Shown here: positions 37,599 through 46,056 of the stretch, in pieces | How the letters are laid out: each line of letters begins with the position of its first letter | How positions within the stretch are numbered: position 1 is the stretch's first letter | Assembly: GCA_965205275.1 (NCBI GenBank) | Contig: OZ242168.1 | Span: 1,054,001-1,118,000, forward strand | Length of the DNA: 64,000 bases | Origin: WTFY01 sp965205275 | GTDB taxonomy: Bacteria > Pseudomonadota > Gammaproteobacteria > UBA4575 | Direction: 5' to 3' | The notes under the pieces: generated by a model | Seen by the model: the letters and a program-made list of their open reading frames with translations, nothing else | What the model was told of the DNA's origin: nothing | The model's database searches: none | Translations under genes and position numbers: made by a program

Positions 37599-38159
37599 AT
37601 GCCTGCAAAAGATGAACTGGTTGCCTATTATTCCTGGCTGCGTAAATACGGCTACAACGACTCACATAGCGGCAATGCCTCATTCCGTGAGCAGGACACA
37701 ATATGGATCACCCCTTCCGGGGCCTGTGCAGATACCTTGCAGGCAAAGGACTTGGTGGCCTGCAGCATGCAGGGCTTTCTGGGTGAAAATGCCTCTTTTG
37801 ATGCACCACTGCATATTGAAGCATACAAGGAAAACCCCGAAGCTCGTGCTTTATTGCACAGTCACGGGCCTCATACCATCGCCATCACCATGAACGGAAA
37901 GGATTTTACTCCCGAGGATTTTGAAGGGCAGCTGTATTTCCCCAAAGTGCCTGTACACACGATACCTTTTGCAGAGTACTCCGAAAAATCGCCAAAACTC
38001 ATCGCCCGGACATTACGTGAACATTGTATTACTGTTACACGCGGTCACGGTGTATACGCCTGTGCAAAATCGCTGGATCTGGCTTATAAATGGACCTGCT
38101 CGCTTGAACATTCCGCGAAAATTTCATATCTGACAAAACAAGTCATTCCCGGCAACTAG
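37599..38159 (+). CDS. Class II aldolase/adducin family protein
   Basis: A 186-residue zinc aldolase-fold protein. The motif 'HSGNASFREQDTIWITPSGA' (substrate loop), 'LLHSHGPHTIA' (zinc His pair) and 'RGHGVYACAKSL' (further zinc His) match the family. Known members act on fuculose-, ribulose- or methylthioribulose-phosphates; the substrate here is unknown. It lies opposite a PfkB kinase, a plausible kinase/aldolase pair. Its stop overlaps the convergent rubredoxin stop by four bases. Confidence 0.85.
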   Translation: MPAKDELVAYYSWLRKYGYNDSHSGNASFREQDTIWITPSGACADTLQAKDLVACSMQGFLGENASFDAPLHIEAYKENPEARALLHSHGPHTIAITMNGKDFTPEDFEGQLYFPKVPVHTIPFAEYSEKSPKLIARTLREHCITVTRGHGVYACAKSLDLAYKWTCSLEHSAKISYLTKQVIPGN

Positions 38160-38326
38160 ATCTCTATCATCTGAAAATCATCCTTCATTGCCCCACACTC
38201 AGGGCAGTTCCAGTTCAGCGGAATATCTGCCCACCGGGTTCCAGGTGCAATACCTTCCTCGGGTGCACCTTTGGCTTCATCATAGACCCACCCGCATATG
38301 ACGCACATATATGTTTTATACTGCAT
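38156..38326 (-). CDS. Rubredoxin
   Basis: A 56-residue rubredoxin. Its two iron-binding pairs are 'MCVICGW' and 'NCPECG', with the usual 'VYDEAKGAPEEGIAPGTRWADIP' between them. It carries one Fe(Cys)4 centre for one-electron transfer in the cytoplasm. The start at 38326 has AAGGA about 11 bases upstream. It is convergent with the class II aldolase gene (four-base overlap) and divergent from thiD. Electron partners are not shown by the sequence. Confidence 0.95.
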   Translation of the reverse strand: MQYKTYMCVICGWVYDEAKGAPEEGIAPGTRWADIPLNWNCPECGAMKDDFQMIEI

Positions 38327-38353
38327 AGATATTTCTTTCCTTGCTTGCGTTGT

Positions 38354-39148
38354 ATGAAAGAGACTTCCGCATCAATCCCTGTAGTGATGGCAATGTCGGG
38401 CTCAGACCCGACTGGTGGCGCAGGTATACAAGCCGACATTGAAACGCTTGCCAGCCTGGGTTGCCACACAGCGCCCGTTATCACTTCAATCACTGTGCAA
38501 AATACTACCAATGTGCTGGAGACGCATCAAATTGATGAGGGAATAATCGTTGAGCAGGCACGGGTTGTGCTCGAAGATATGAATATTGCTGCCATAAAAA
38601 TTGGACTTGTAGGCAGCGAGAAAACTGCACGCGCCATACACACACTGCTCATGGACTACCCGGACCTGCTGGTTGTACTGGACCCCGTTATTCATGCCGG
38701 TGGGGGCAAGGTTCTGGCGGATAGCAATGTAGTCCGGGCCATTAATACACTGCTGACGCCTTTGGCAAATGTCGTTACACCCAACAGACATGAAGTGAAA
38801 ATGCTTGCACCTGAAGGCGACACCCTGGGGGCCTGTGCCATGGCAATCCTGGAACGTGGTGCACATTACGTACTGGTAACGGACAGCCATGAAGATACAC
38901 AGGAAGTACACAATGTATTGTTCGGTAACCATCGAAAGCTCAATTCACATGCCTGGCCACGCATGCCCGATCAGTATCATGGTTCAGGGTGTACGCTTGC
39001 CGCCGCAATTACCGCATTGCTTGCGCATGGACAGGAGGTAGTGTCGGCCATTTATCAGGCACAGGAATTTACCTGGAAATGCCTGCAGACCGCGCATCAA
39101 CTTGGGATGGGACAGAAAATACCCAACCGCTTCTACTGGGTCAAATAA
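38354..39148 (+). CDS. thiD: Hydroxymethylpyrimidine/phosphomethylpyrimidine kinase
   Basis: A 264-residue ThiD from the ATG at 38354 (a TTG nine bases upstream is possible). It phosphorylates HMP and HMP-P in thiamine synthesis. Motifs 'GSDPTGGAGIQADIETL', 'VVLDPVIHAGGG' and 'YHGSGCTLAAA' (near the C-terminus) match. It is followed by thiE, so both are probably cotranscribed. I see no THI-box upstream. Confidence 0.93.
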   Translation: MKETSASIPVVMAMSGSDPTGGAGIQADIETLASLGCHTAPVITSITVQNTTNVLETHQIDEGIIVEQARVVLEDMNIAAIKIGLVGSEKTARAIHTLLMDYPDLLVVLDPVIHAGGGKVLADSNVVRAINTLLTPLANVVTPNRHEVKMLAPEGDTLGACAMAILERGAHYVLVTDSHEDTQEVHNVLFGNHRKLNSHAWPRMPDQYHGSGCTLAAAITALLAHGQEVVSAIYQAQEFTWKCLQTAHQLGMGQKIPNRFYWVK

Positions 39149-39229
39149 ACCGGAAAGACAAAGCGCGGAAACGGGACCCTCCATGGTTTACTTGCAAGTC
39201 CAAAAGCGTACAATTCCATAGAGAATTGC

Positions 39230-39871
39230 ATGATGTACACATTAAAAGGCCTATATGCGATTGCAGATATGCAACGCATCCCTACACATGATTTTTTTGA
39301 CAAGGTGGAAGCAGTACTGTCAGCGGGTGTAAAAATTATTCAGTACAGGGACAAAATCAATAATCAAGAAACACGTACTGCCATCGGCCATAAACTGAGG
39401 TCACTAACGATAAAATACCGAAGCCTGCTGATCATTAATGATGATGTTGAGTTAACCCGAACTATTGATGCCGATGGAGTACATCTCGGCAAAGATGATT
39501 GTAAGATTTCTGCAACAGGTACATTTCTAGGTGCGGATAAAATTATTGGCGCATCCTGCTACAACGAATATGGCAATGCAACTCAGGCGGTTGCCAATGG
39601 AGCCACGTATATAGCGTTTGGGAGCTTTTTTGTTTCGCCGACCAAGCCTTCTGCACCGCTTGCAGACATTGAGTTAATTACTCGTGCCAAACAGGAAATG
39701 AATATCCCCGTCTGTGCAATAGGGGGCATCACTCAGGACAATGTCATGCCACTCTTGCGCGCCGGTGTCGATATGATCGCTGTCATCAGTGGGATCTTCA
39801 GCACCCCTTCTCCTGCTCAATCCGTGCAAAAATACCTCAAACTGTTACAACCGTTTTGTGCGGCCCCATGA
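39230..39871 (+). CDS. thiE: Thiamine-phosphate synthase
   Basis: A 213-residue ThiE, which joins HMP-PP and the thiazole phosphate. Signatures: 'AGVKIIQYRDK' near residue 35, 'DADGVHLGKDD' near residue 85, 'YIAFGSFFVSPTK' and 'CAIGGITQDNV'. It is about 80 bases after thiD and about 45 before hemL in the same direction. A second in-frame ATG directly follows the first, so the start is uncertain by one codon. Confidence 0.93.
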   Translation: MMYTLKGLYAIADMQRIPTHDFFDKVEAVLSAGVKIIQYRDKINNQETRTAIGHKLRSLTIKYRSLLIINDDVELTRTIDADGVHLGKDDCKISATGTFLGADKIIGASCYNEYGNATQAVANGATYIAFGSFFVSPTKPSAPLADIELITRAKQEMNIPVCAIGGITQDNVMPLLRAGVDMIAVISGIFSTPSPAQSVQKYLKLLQPFCAAP

Positions 39872-39917
39872 CCCGGATTACGATCACACAATATCCATTC
39901 ACTATATATGAACTACA

Positions 39918-41198
39918 ATGACTACCTCGAAGCAGGCATTTGATGAAGCCCTCAAATACATTCCGGGTGGCGTCAATTCTCCGGTTCGCGCATTCAAAGC
40001 CGTTGGGGGTACACCGGTTTTTATCAAACGTGCCTGCGGTGCCCATCTCTATGACATCCACGACAAGGCGTACATCGACTATGTAGGTTCCTGGGGCCCA
40101 ATGATCCTGGGTCATGCCCATCCTGAAGTGATTAAAGCTGTACAGCAGGCTGCTGAGCATGGACTCAGTTTCGGTACACCTACCGAAATAGAAACAGAGC
40201 TGGCAAAAAAAGTCTGTGAACTTGTTGAGTCAATAGAAATGGTTCGCATGGTCAACTCCGGCACGGAAGCTACCATGAGTGCAATTCGCCTGGCTCGTGG
40301 ACATACGGGTCGCAACAAGATTATCAAGTTTGAAGGCTGCTACCACGGCCATGGGGACTCACTGCTGGTAAAGGCCGGTTCAGGTGCACTGACACTTGGT
40401 GTACCCGATTCTCCCGGAGTGGTACCGGAACTGGCTGAATATACTGTTACCCTGACCTATAACAACCTTGATGAGGTTGAACAGGCATTTAAAAAGATGG
40501 GCGATGACATTGCCTGTGTAATCGTCGAGCCCATAGCAGGTAACATGAACTGTATCCCTCCTGTAAAAGGCTTTCTACAAGGCTTGCGCAGGCTTTGCTC
40601 AGAGTACAAAGCCATTTTGATTTTTGATGAAGTCATGACCGGTTTTCGCGTTGCAAAAGGTGGTGCCCAGCAGCTGTACAAGGTAGTCCCGGATCTGACC
40701 ACACTGGGGAAAATCCTGGGCGGCGGCATGCCTGTTGGTGCCTTGGGTGGAGAGCGAAAAATCATGGAGTCACTTGCACCTGACGGACCGGTGTATCAGG
40801 CTGGCACATTATCCGGCAATCCAGTTGCGATGACCGCGGGTCTGATGACACTGAATCTAATTTCAGAAAGAGGCTTTTACGATCAATTACATCGAAAAAC
40901 CGGACTGCTCATGGATGGCATCCTAGACGCGGCAAAAGATAATCATATCCCACTGACCACAAACCATGTGTGCGGCATGTTTGGATTATTCTTTACAGAA
41001 GAAAAGGAAGTGACCAGTTTTTCTGAAGCTGCTTCCTGCAATCTGCAGCATTTCAATAGTTTTTTTCACTTGATGCTGGAACAAGGTGTATATTTTGCGC
41101 CTTCCCCTTATGAGGCAGGATTTGTCTCAAGCACCCACAATGAAGAGGATATCGAAAAAACCATCGACTGCATAAACAATGCATTCCAGAAAATTTAA
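39918..41198 (+). CDS. hemL: Glutamate-1-semialdehyde 2,1-aminomutase
   Basis: A 426-residue PLP enzyme forming 5-aminolevulinate, the C5 route to heme. The PLP lysine lies in 'LTTLGKILGGGMPVGALGG', with 'NSGTEATMSAIRLAR' and 'DEVMTGFRV' upstream. Length is normal. It follows thiE, a common gammaproteobacterial neighbour order (thiD-thiE-hemL). Its own promoter or readthrough from thiE are both possible. Confidence 0.96.
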   Translation: MTTSKQAFDEALKYIPGGVNSPVRAFKAVGGTPVFIKRACGAHLYDIHDKAYIDYVGSWGPMILGHAHPEVIKAVQQAAEHGLSFGTPTEIETELAKKVCELVESIEMVRMVNSGTEATMSAIRLARGHTGRNKIIKFEGCYHGHGDSLLVKAGSGALTLGVPDSPGVVPELAEYTVTLTYNNLDEVEQAFKKMGDDIACVIVEPIAGNMNCIPPVKGFLQGLRRLCSEYKAILIFDEVMTGFRVAKGGAQQLYKVVPDLTTLGKILGGGMPVGALGGERKIMESLAPDGPVYQAGTLSGNPVAMTAGLMTLNLISERGFYDQLHRKTGLLMDGILDAAKDNHIPLTTNHVCGMFGLFFTEEKEVTSFSEAASCNLQHFNSFFHLMLEQGVYFAPSPYEAGFVSSTHNEEDIEKTIDCINNAFQKI

Positions 41199-41268
41199 AT
41201 TGACAAAAAACCTACTTGAGTATCTGGACCTTTATTCATGCATGTACGGACATTGCATACTATCCGGG

Positions 41269-42198
41269 TCAGTGGTGTACCTTTAAAAAATCCAGAACTA
41301 CAGCCTGTACTTTTTTATCCTCGAGCAATGCATGTTTATAGCTCAGGCTCCCTTCTGCATAGACTGCTGATTTACTACCATTATGCCTGTTAACAAAACC
41401 AGTGCATTCTCCACTTGTATAAGGATTTTGAAACCAGGGATCGTGAGCACCAAGCAAAGTAAGGACGGGCTCATCTGCGGGTGCCTGAATGCCCCGGTAC
41501 TCCTCCCAGGCTGTTGACTGACAGGTCCAGCCCTCAACAATGCGTGCCTTTACAGATGCATTCTTGGCTTTCGATCTAAAAGTCGCAACGGCTATCCCAC
41601 CCTCGCTCAGTCCCATCAGAAAAACATGATTCGCATCCACCCATGGAAGGATTTTGGCTTTTTCAATGGCATATCCTGCATCAAAATGGCGTATCTTCAG
41701 GATATCCCGGTACATACCCCCTCGAAAATGTTCAGGCTCACAGGACTTTGGATATTTTTTTCTGGCCAGGCTTGGCGGCGCAATAACTGCATGGCCATTG
41801 GCCGCCAGGAAATTGATTCTTGTATGGGTGCCTTTCCATATACCCGAGCAACCATGCATGTAAATAACAGCAGGAAATTTTGTACTTTCTTCAAGGTGAT
41901 GGGTATGCAGTTTCTTTACGGTAGTTGCTATATACCCTCCACCGGGTTTTGGGATTCTGACCAATGCAGCCTGCCATACCCTTTCCATTTCAACCGGGTC
42001 ATCCCAGTCTTTGCTCGTCATTTCAGAAACTGCAGTAAATGTCCTGGTGCTATTGTGTAACCCTGTGCTCAGGGCCATGGCAGGAACACAACAAAGTGCC
42101 AGGCAGATCAAAATGGAAAATAATTTCCCCAGACTATACAGCCTGATGCCAGCCGGATAACTTTGCATAGGGTCATTCCCATCTGGCAGGTTCGCCAT
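41269..42198 (-). CDS. Secreted alpha/beta hydrolase (dienelactone-hydrolase-like)
   Basis: A 309-residue esterase-like protein with a signal peptide (cleavage near 'VPAMALS'). Oxyanion region 'YMHGCSGIW', nucleophile Ser in 'LMGLSEGGIA', Asp in 'LGAHDPW' and His in 'YKHALLED' give a complete triad. It resembles dienelactone hydrolases or prolyl-oligopeptidase-type esterases acting in the periplasm. Substrate is unknown. The start may instead be the ATG ten codons downstream. Confidence 0.75.
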   Translation of the reverse strand: MANLPDGNDPMQSYPAGIRLYSLGKLFSILICLALCCVPAMALSTGLHNSTRTFTAVSEMTSKDWDDPVEMERVWQAALVRIPKPGGGYIATTVKKLHTHHLEESTKFPAVIYMHGCSGIWKGTHTRINFLAANGHAVIAPPSLARKKYPKSCEPEHFRGGMYRDILKIRHFDAGYAIEKAKILPWVDANHVFLMGLSEGGIAVATFRSKAKNASVKARIVEGWTCQSTAWEEYRGIQAPADEPVLTLLGAHDPWFQNPYTSGECTGFVNRHNGSKSAVYAEGSLSYKHALLEDKKVQAVVLDFLKVHH

Positions 42199-42289
42199 GG
42201 GCTGTCTTGTCAGGTCACTTTACCGTCTTCCGATACATGCACCGTACCCGCCTGCTTCACTGTATCAGGCCGATGCGCCATCACCATGG

Positions 42290-42658
42290 CTAAGCCTTTG
42301 ACTCCTGTTTTTCTATATCGGCACGCACCTGATCCATGTCCAGCTCCTTGGTTTTATCAATGATATCTTCCAGTTGTGATGGAGATAAAGCACCCGCCTG
42401 TGACCACAGCAGGATTTTTTCACGAAATATCATGAGTGTTGGTATCGAGCGTATATTACAGGTATGAGCCAGTTCCTGCTGTTTTTCGGTATCGACCTTG
42501 GTAAATACAATATCGCCATGGTTTTCCGAAGCCGTATCAAAAGTAGGTGCAAATGATTTACACGGTCCGCACCAGGAAGCCCAGAAATCGATAATTACTG
42601 TGTCGTTATTTTCTATCGTTTCATTAAAGTTATCTTTTGTCAGGGCAATCGTCGCCAC
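42290..42658 (-). CDS. Thioredoxin-family protein
   Basis: A 122-residue thioredoxin. The active site is Trp29-Cys-Gly-Pro-Cys33 in 'DFWASWCGPCKSF', the cis-Pro is in 'IRSIPTLMIF', and a 17-residue charged tail ('DMDQVRADIEKQESKA') extends beyond the normal end. It has no signal peptide, so it is a cytoplasmic disulfide reductant. It stands alone on the minus strand upstream of a long gene-poor stretch. Confidence 0.92.
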   Translation of the reverse strand: MATIALTKDNFNETIENNDTVIIDFWASWCGPCKSFAPTFDTASENHGDIVFTKVDTEKQQELAHTCNIRSIPTLMIFREKILLWSQAGALSPSQLEDIIDKTKELDMDQVRADIEKQESKA

Positions 42659-43356
42659 AATATCCTCCTTATAGGTTATAAAATTTCATATTCCTGCATT
42701 GTCTCTTCAACATGACGCAACCGTACATGAATTTCTTAAAAGACTGTCCCGGCTCAGATACATTGTGAGCGCAATTCGAAGAAAGGCTAGCCGATACAGA
42801 CCGGATTTTACCGCAGCCGGTGCGTGAATGACACCACTCCTCCGGCATCCTGGTTCAGGGCCTGCAATGATTGAATTCATGACGGTGAGTAGCCGGTCGG
42901 TACTGCATTCGACAATATCCACTGCTCACAGGAAGTACGGCAAGTGAAATGACCGGCAATATGGCGTAAACGGGCCTCTGGATACGGGTGGACTCTCTTT
43001 TGGCCAAGTGCATTACAGACACTATAAAGGATCGCACGGCCCGGCACGTGCTGGAAGTAACGAGGATAAAACAGGATCAGGCAGGCAATCCGGCCAGTAC
43101 TACCCTTTTCAGATGCACTCCAATTGCTGCCGGCCTCACAAGGGACTCGGACTGAAAACGCCCGTACCCTAATCAGTCGAAGTGCAATATGTACTGGACG
43201 CATACAGAAACTGGCCTGCAGGTCTCCGATAAAGTATGATCACGGCCATACACTGACAACAGTGGACCGGTATTGCTTGGCATTAAACACAGGACACACT
43301 ACGGACGACAACTAAAAACAGCTATCATTCACTCTCAACTTTTTGTGGAGACAACT
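42659..43356. other. Gene-poor stretch of about 700 bases
   Basis: I find no recognisable gene. Frames on both strands are short and unlike known proteins; a 108-codon minus frame at 42877-43203 has no ribosome site or motif. The 5' part (to about 42700) holds the thioredoxin promoter, and the 3' part holds the promoter and ribosome site (GTGGAG) of the ppi gene. The rest may be decayed DNA. Confidence 0.5.
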
Positions 43357-43935
43357 ATGAATACAGCACTCAAACAGTTGTTTCTGTTTGTGTTCATAAT
43401 GATTCTTATGGCTACCTCTAACGTACAAGCCGAAACCGCTACAGTGAAAATGGAGACCAGTAAAGGCACCATCACCCTTGAACTGGATGCCGGGAAGGCG
43501 CCTGCTACCGTTGCCAATTTTCTCACGTACGTCAGGGAAGGATTTTACGACGAGACAATCTTCCACCGGGTCATCCCGAACTTTATGATTCAGGGCGGCG
43601 GATTTACTGAGGGCATGGCACAAAAACCTACCCATAGCCCTGTTCAAAACGAAGCCAATAACGGCTTGGCTAATGATACTGGCACGATCGCAATGGCGCG
43701 TACCAGTGATCCTCATGCGGCCACTGCCCAGTTCTTTATTAATGTTAAAGATAATGGATTTTTAAATTTTTCAGGTGAAACAGCCCAAAAATGGGGCTAC
43801 GCTGTATTCGGCAAAGTGACTGAAGGCATGGATGTCGTAAACGCGATCAAAGATGTAGCCACTACATCCAGAGGCTCCCACCAGGATGTACCCGCAGAAA
43901 CAGTTACCATCGAAAAAGTATCCATTGTCGAGTAA
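43357..43935 (+). CDS. Periplasmic peptidyl-prolyl isomerase, cyclophilin type
   Basis: A 192-residue cyclophilin with a signal peptide (cleavage near 'VQAET'), so periplasmic. The core 'ETIFHRVIPNFMIQGGGF' (catalytic Arg), 'GTIAMARTSDPHAATAQFFINV' and 'WGYAVFGKVTEGMDVV' are present. It catalyses cis-trans isomerisation of prolyl bonds. The ATG 43357 with GGAG upstream is chosen over a longer frame that lacks a signal peptide start. lpxH follows after 10 bases: a common ppi-lpxH pair. Confidence 0.92.
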   Translation: MNTALKQLFLFVFIMILMATSNVQAETATVKMETSKGTITLELDAGKAPATVANFLTYVREGFYDETIFHRVIPNFMIQGGGFTEGMAQKPTHSPVQNEANNGLANDTGTIAMARTSDPHAATAQFFINVKDNGFLNFSGETAQKWGYAVFGKVTEGMDVVNAIKDVATTSRGSHQDVPAETVTIEKVSIVE

Positions 43936-43945
43936 GCAATGAGGT

Positions 43946-44668
43946 ATGGCGCAGACTTTATTTGTTTCTGACTTACATTTAGATCACAAAAGGCCGCATA
44001 TCATTGCGGCTTTTTGCCGCTTTCTGCAAGAAATTGCAAACACAGATGCCCTTTATATTCTTGGGGACCTGTTTGAATACTGGATTGGCGATGATGATCC
44101 GGCCATAGGTCTTAAACCCGTTATCAACTCGATAAGGGAACTGAGTCTTACCGGTGTTCCAGTTTTCTTAGTCCACGGTAACAGGGATTTTCTCATAGGC
44201 AAGACCTTTGAAAGCTTCACTCACTGCAAGATTCTGCAGGAAGAAACCGTTATTGACCTGTACGGGACATCCACATTGCTCATGCACGGCGATACTTTGT
44301 GTACAGATGATATCGCTTATCAAAAATATCGCGCAAAGGTACGAAACAAGTGGCTCCAGAAAACAGTATTGCTGCTCAGTGTCAAACAGCGGTTAAAGAT
44401 TGCACAGCGGTTACGCGATAAAAGTATTACTGCCACACAAGGCAAGCAGCCTGAAATTATGGATGTTAACCAGCATGCTGTCAGGCAAGCGATGCTCAGG
44501 CACGGCGTAAATTTTTTAATTCACGGCCATACACATCGCCCTGCCATTCATGACTTTACCATTGAAGGCAATGCCTGCAGACGTATCGTACTGGGCGACT
44601 GGTATGACCACGGCAGTGTGCTGAAATGCACACCTGAAAATATGTATCTGGAGTCTATAGGGGCTTAA
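43946..44668 (+). CDS. lpxH: UDP-2,3-diacylglucosamine diphosphatase
   Basis: A 240-residue metallophosphoesterase, fourth step of lipid A synthesis, peripheral at the inner membrane. Metal motifs 'FVSDLHLDHKRP', 'LGDLFEYWIGDD', 'VHGNRDFLIG', 'LMHGDTLC' and 'HGHTHRPAI' are intact. Its end overlaps the convergent DUF455-like gene by 14 bases. The presence of lpxH supports a Gram-negative bacterium of the beta/gamma group. Confidence 0.95.
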   Translation: MAQTLFVSDLHLDHKRPHIIAAFCRFLQEIANTDALYILGDLFEYWIGDDDPAIGLKPVINSIRELSLTGVPVFLVHGNRDFLIGKTFESFTHCKILQEETVIDLYGTSTLLMHGDTLCTDDIAYQKYRAKVRNKWLQKTVLLLSVKQRLKIAQRLRDKSITATQGKQPEIMDVNQHAVRQAMLRHGVNFLIHGHTHRPAIHDFTIEGNACRRIVLGDWYDHGSVLKCTPENMYLESIGA

Positions 44669-45425
44669 TTTTTTGCAGCATTTCCAGTTCAGATTCTGAA
44701 AAACCTGCCTTGCGTCGCGCCTCCAGATGAAACGGTCCTCGCAACCTACCTGTATAATACCTGTCTAACAGGACTCGAAATGTTGCCTCTGGCTGCAAAT
44801 CCTGTTGCCTGCATGCGTATTTGAACCAGCGCGAACCAACTGCCACATGGCCTACCTCCTGATCAAGGATAATTTTCAGTATATCCGCTGTTTCCGTGTC
44901 ACCATGACTCTGTAACTTATGAATCATTCCTGGCGTTACATCCAGACCACGCGCTTCGAGTACTCGGGGCACCAGCGCCATGCGTGCAACAAAATTATCA
45001 GCGGTCCTGACCGCCATTTCCCACAAACCACTGTGGGCATCAAAATCGCCATAATCATGACCTATCTGCTGCAAACGCTCACGTAACATCAAAAAATGCT
45101 GTGCTTCTTCAAACGCAACGCGCACCCAATCAAAATAATATCCCCTGGGCAGATTCTGGAATCTGTACATGGCGTCAAGGGCCAGATTAATCGCATTAAA
45201 TTCAATATGCGTAATGGCGTGTATAAAGGCGGCCCTTCCCTGATGTGTTGACAGACTCCGACGCGCCACATTTTTTGGGGATACCAGTCCGGGTCTCGGC
45301 GGACGGCCCGGGTTTTCAACCCGTTCTACAACGGGCGTTTGAGTAAATTGGAGGCTGCCTGTATCCATCTGTTCAGCAAATCGAAAAACCGCATTGCATT
45401 TTTGTGTCGGATCGCAGCACAGCAA
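44655..45425 (-). CDS. DUF455 ferritin-like protein
   Basis: A 256-residue DUF455 protein. The ferritin-like core shows 'HAITHIEFNAINLALDAMYRF', 'VAFEEAQHFLMLRERL' and, near the end, 'LDQEVGHVAVGSRWFKYAC', in which Glu and His residues could bind two metal ions. Upstream the 'NPGRPPRPGLVSPKNV' linker is typical. The start at 45425 would be TTG; an alternative ATG lies at M19. The catalytic role of the family is not known. Its 3' end is convergent with lpxH. Confidence 0.85.
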   Translation of the reverse strand: MLCCDPTQKCNAVFRFAEQMDTGSLQFTQTPVVERVENPGRPPRPGLVSPKNVARRSLSTHQGRAAFIHAITHIEFNAINLALDAMYRFQNLPRGYYFDWVRVAFEEAQHFLMLRERLQQIGHDYGDFDAHSGLWEMAVRTADNFVARMALVPRVLEARGLDVTPGMIHKLQSHGDTETADILKIILDQEVGHVAVGSRWFKYACRQQDLQPEATFRVLLDRYYTGRLRGPFHLEARRKAGFSESELEMLQKIKPL

Positions 45426-45482
45426 ACATTTATAGGCTGTATGAAAAACAGATATCGCAGGGGCATGCGGGGATTGACTGGG

Positions 45483-46040
45483 TTATGCGTTGATAATCAC
45501 TAGCGAAGAAACCTCAAGGCGATCAAAGAGGTCCATGACATCCTGATTCTTCATACGAATACACCCTTCAGAGGCTGGCTGGCCAATTAAGCCTTCCGCA
45601 TGTGTGCCGTGTATATAGATATAACGCCCGTGACTATCCACGCCTGCACCCTTGTTGACACCCTCTTCAAGACCGGTTAGCCAGAGTATTCTGGATGTGA
45701 TGTAATCTTCTCCGGTACCGGTTTTCTCAAATTCAATCCGGGCAGTCGTATGTGTGCGTTTTCTCGCCTTGAAAATCTCGGAAAATCCAGCATCGGCACC
45801 GATCTTTTCTGCGACACAATGCACCCCACGAGGTGTTTTATACGAGTTTTCTTTCTCGCCCACACCAAATCGGGAGGTCGAAACCGGATATTTACCGATA
45901 CATTCCGTGTCTGCAAAAATATAGAGCATTTGCTCGCTGATATTGACAAGGGCTGCGGGATAATCTGCGTGTTGCGGATATTGATCACACGCTTTGGCAT
46001 ACAACGTAAACAGCTGTCTGGCTGCCTCGGGGACTTGCAT
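45483..46040 (-). CDS. L,D-transpeptidase (YkuD domain), no signal peptide
   Basis: A 185-residue YkuD protein. The active-site block 'IYIHGTHAEGLIGQPASEGCIRM' carries His and Cys in the correct spacing. L,D-transpeptidases link peptidoglycan stem peptides or attach lipoproteins. No signal peptide is visible at the N-terminus, which is odd for a periplasmic enzyme; the true start may lie elsewhere, or it may act in the cytoplasm on free muropeptides. purF lies immediately upstream on the same strand. Confidence 0.8.
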   Translation of the reverse strand: MQVPEAARQLFTLYAKACDQYPQHADYPAALVNISEQMLYIFADTECIGKYPVSTSRFGVGEKENSYKTPRGVHCVAEKIGADAGFSEIFKARKRTHTTARIEFEKTGTGEDYITSRILWLTGLEEGVNKGAGVDSHGRYIYIHGTHAEGLIGQPASEGCIRMKNQDVMDLFDRLEVSSLVIINA

Positions 46041-46056
46041 CTATCAGTAATTCTTC

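Noticed and set aside
38280..38360. A thiamine (TPP) riboswitch upstream of thiD.
   Set aside because: The region upstream of thiD is the rubredoxin gene; no THI-box core sequence is visible.
42877..43203. A 108-codon minus frame in the gene-poor stretch.
   Set aside because: No ribosome site, motif or composition that supports coding.
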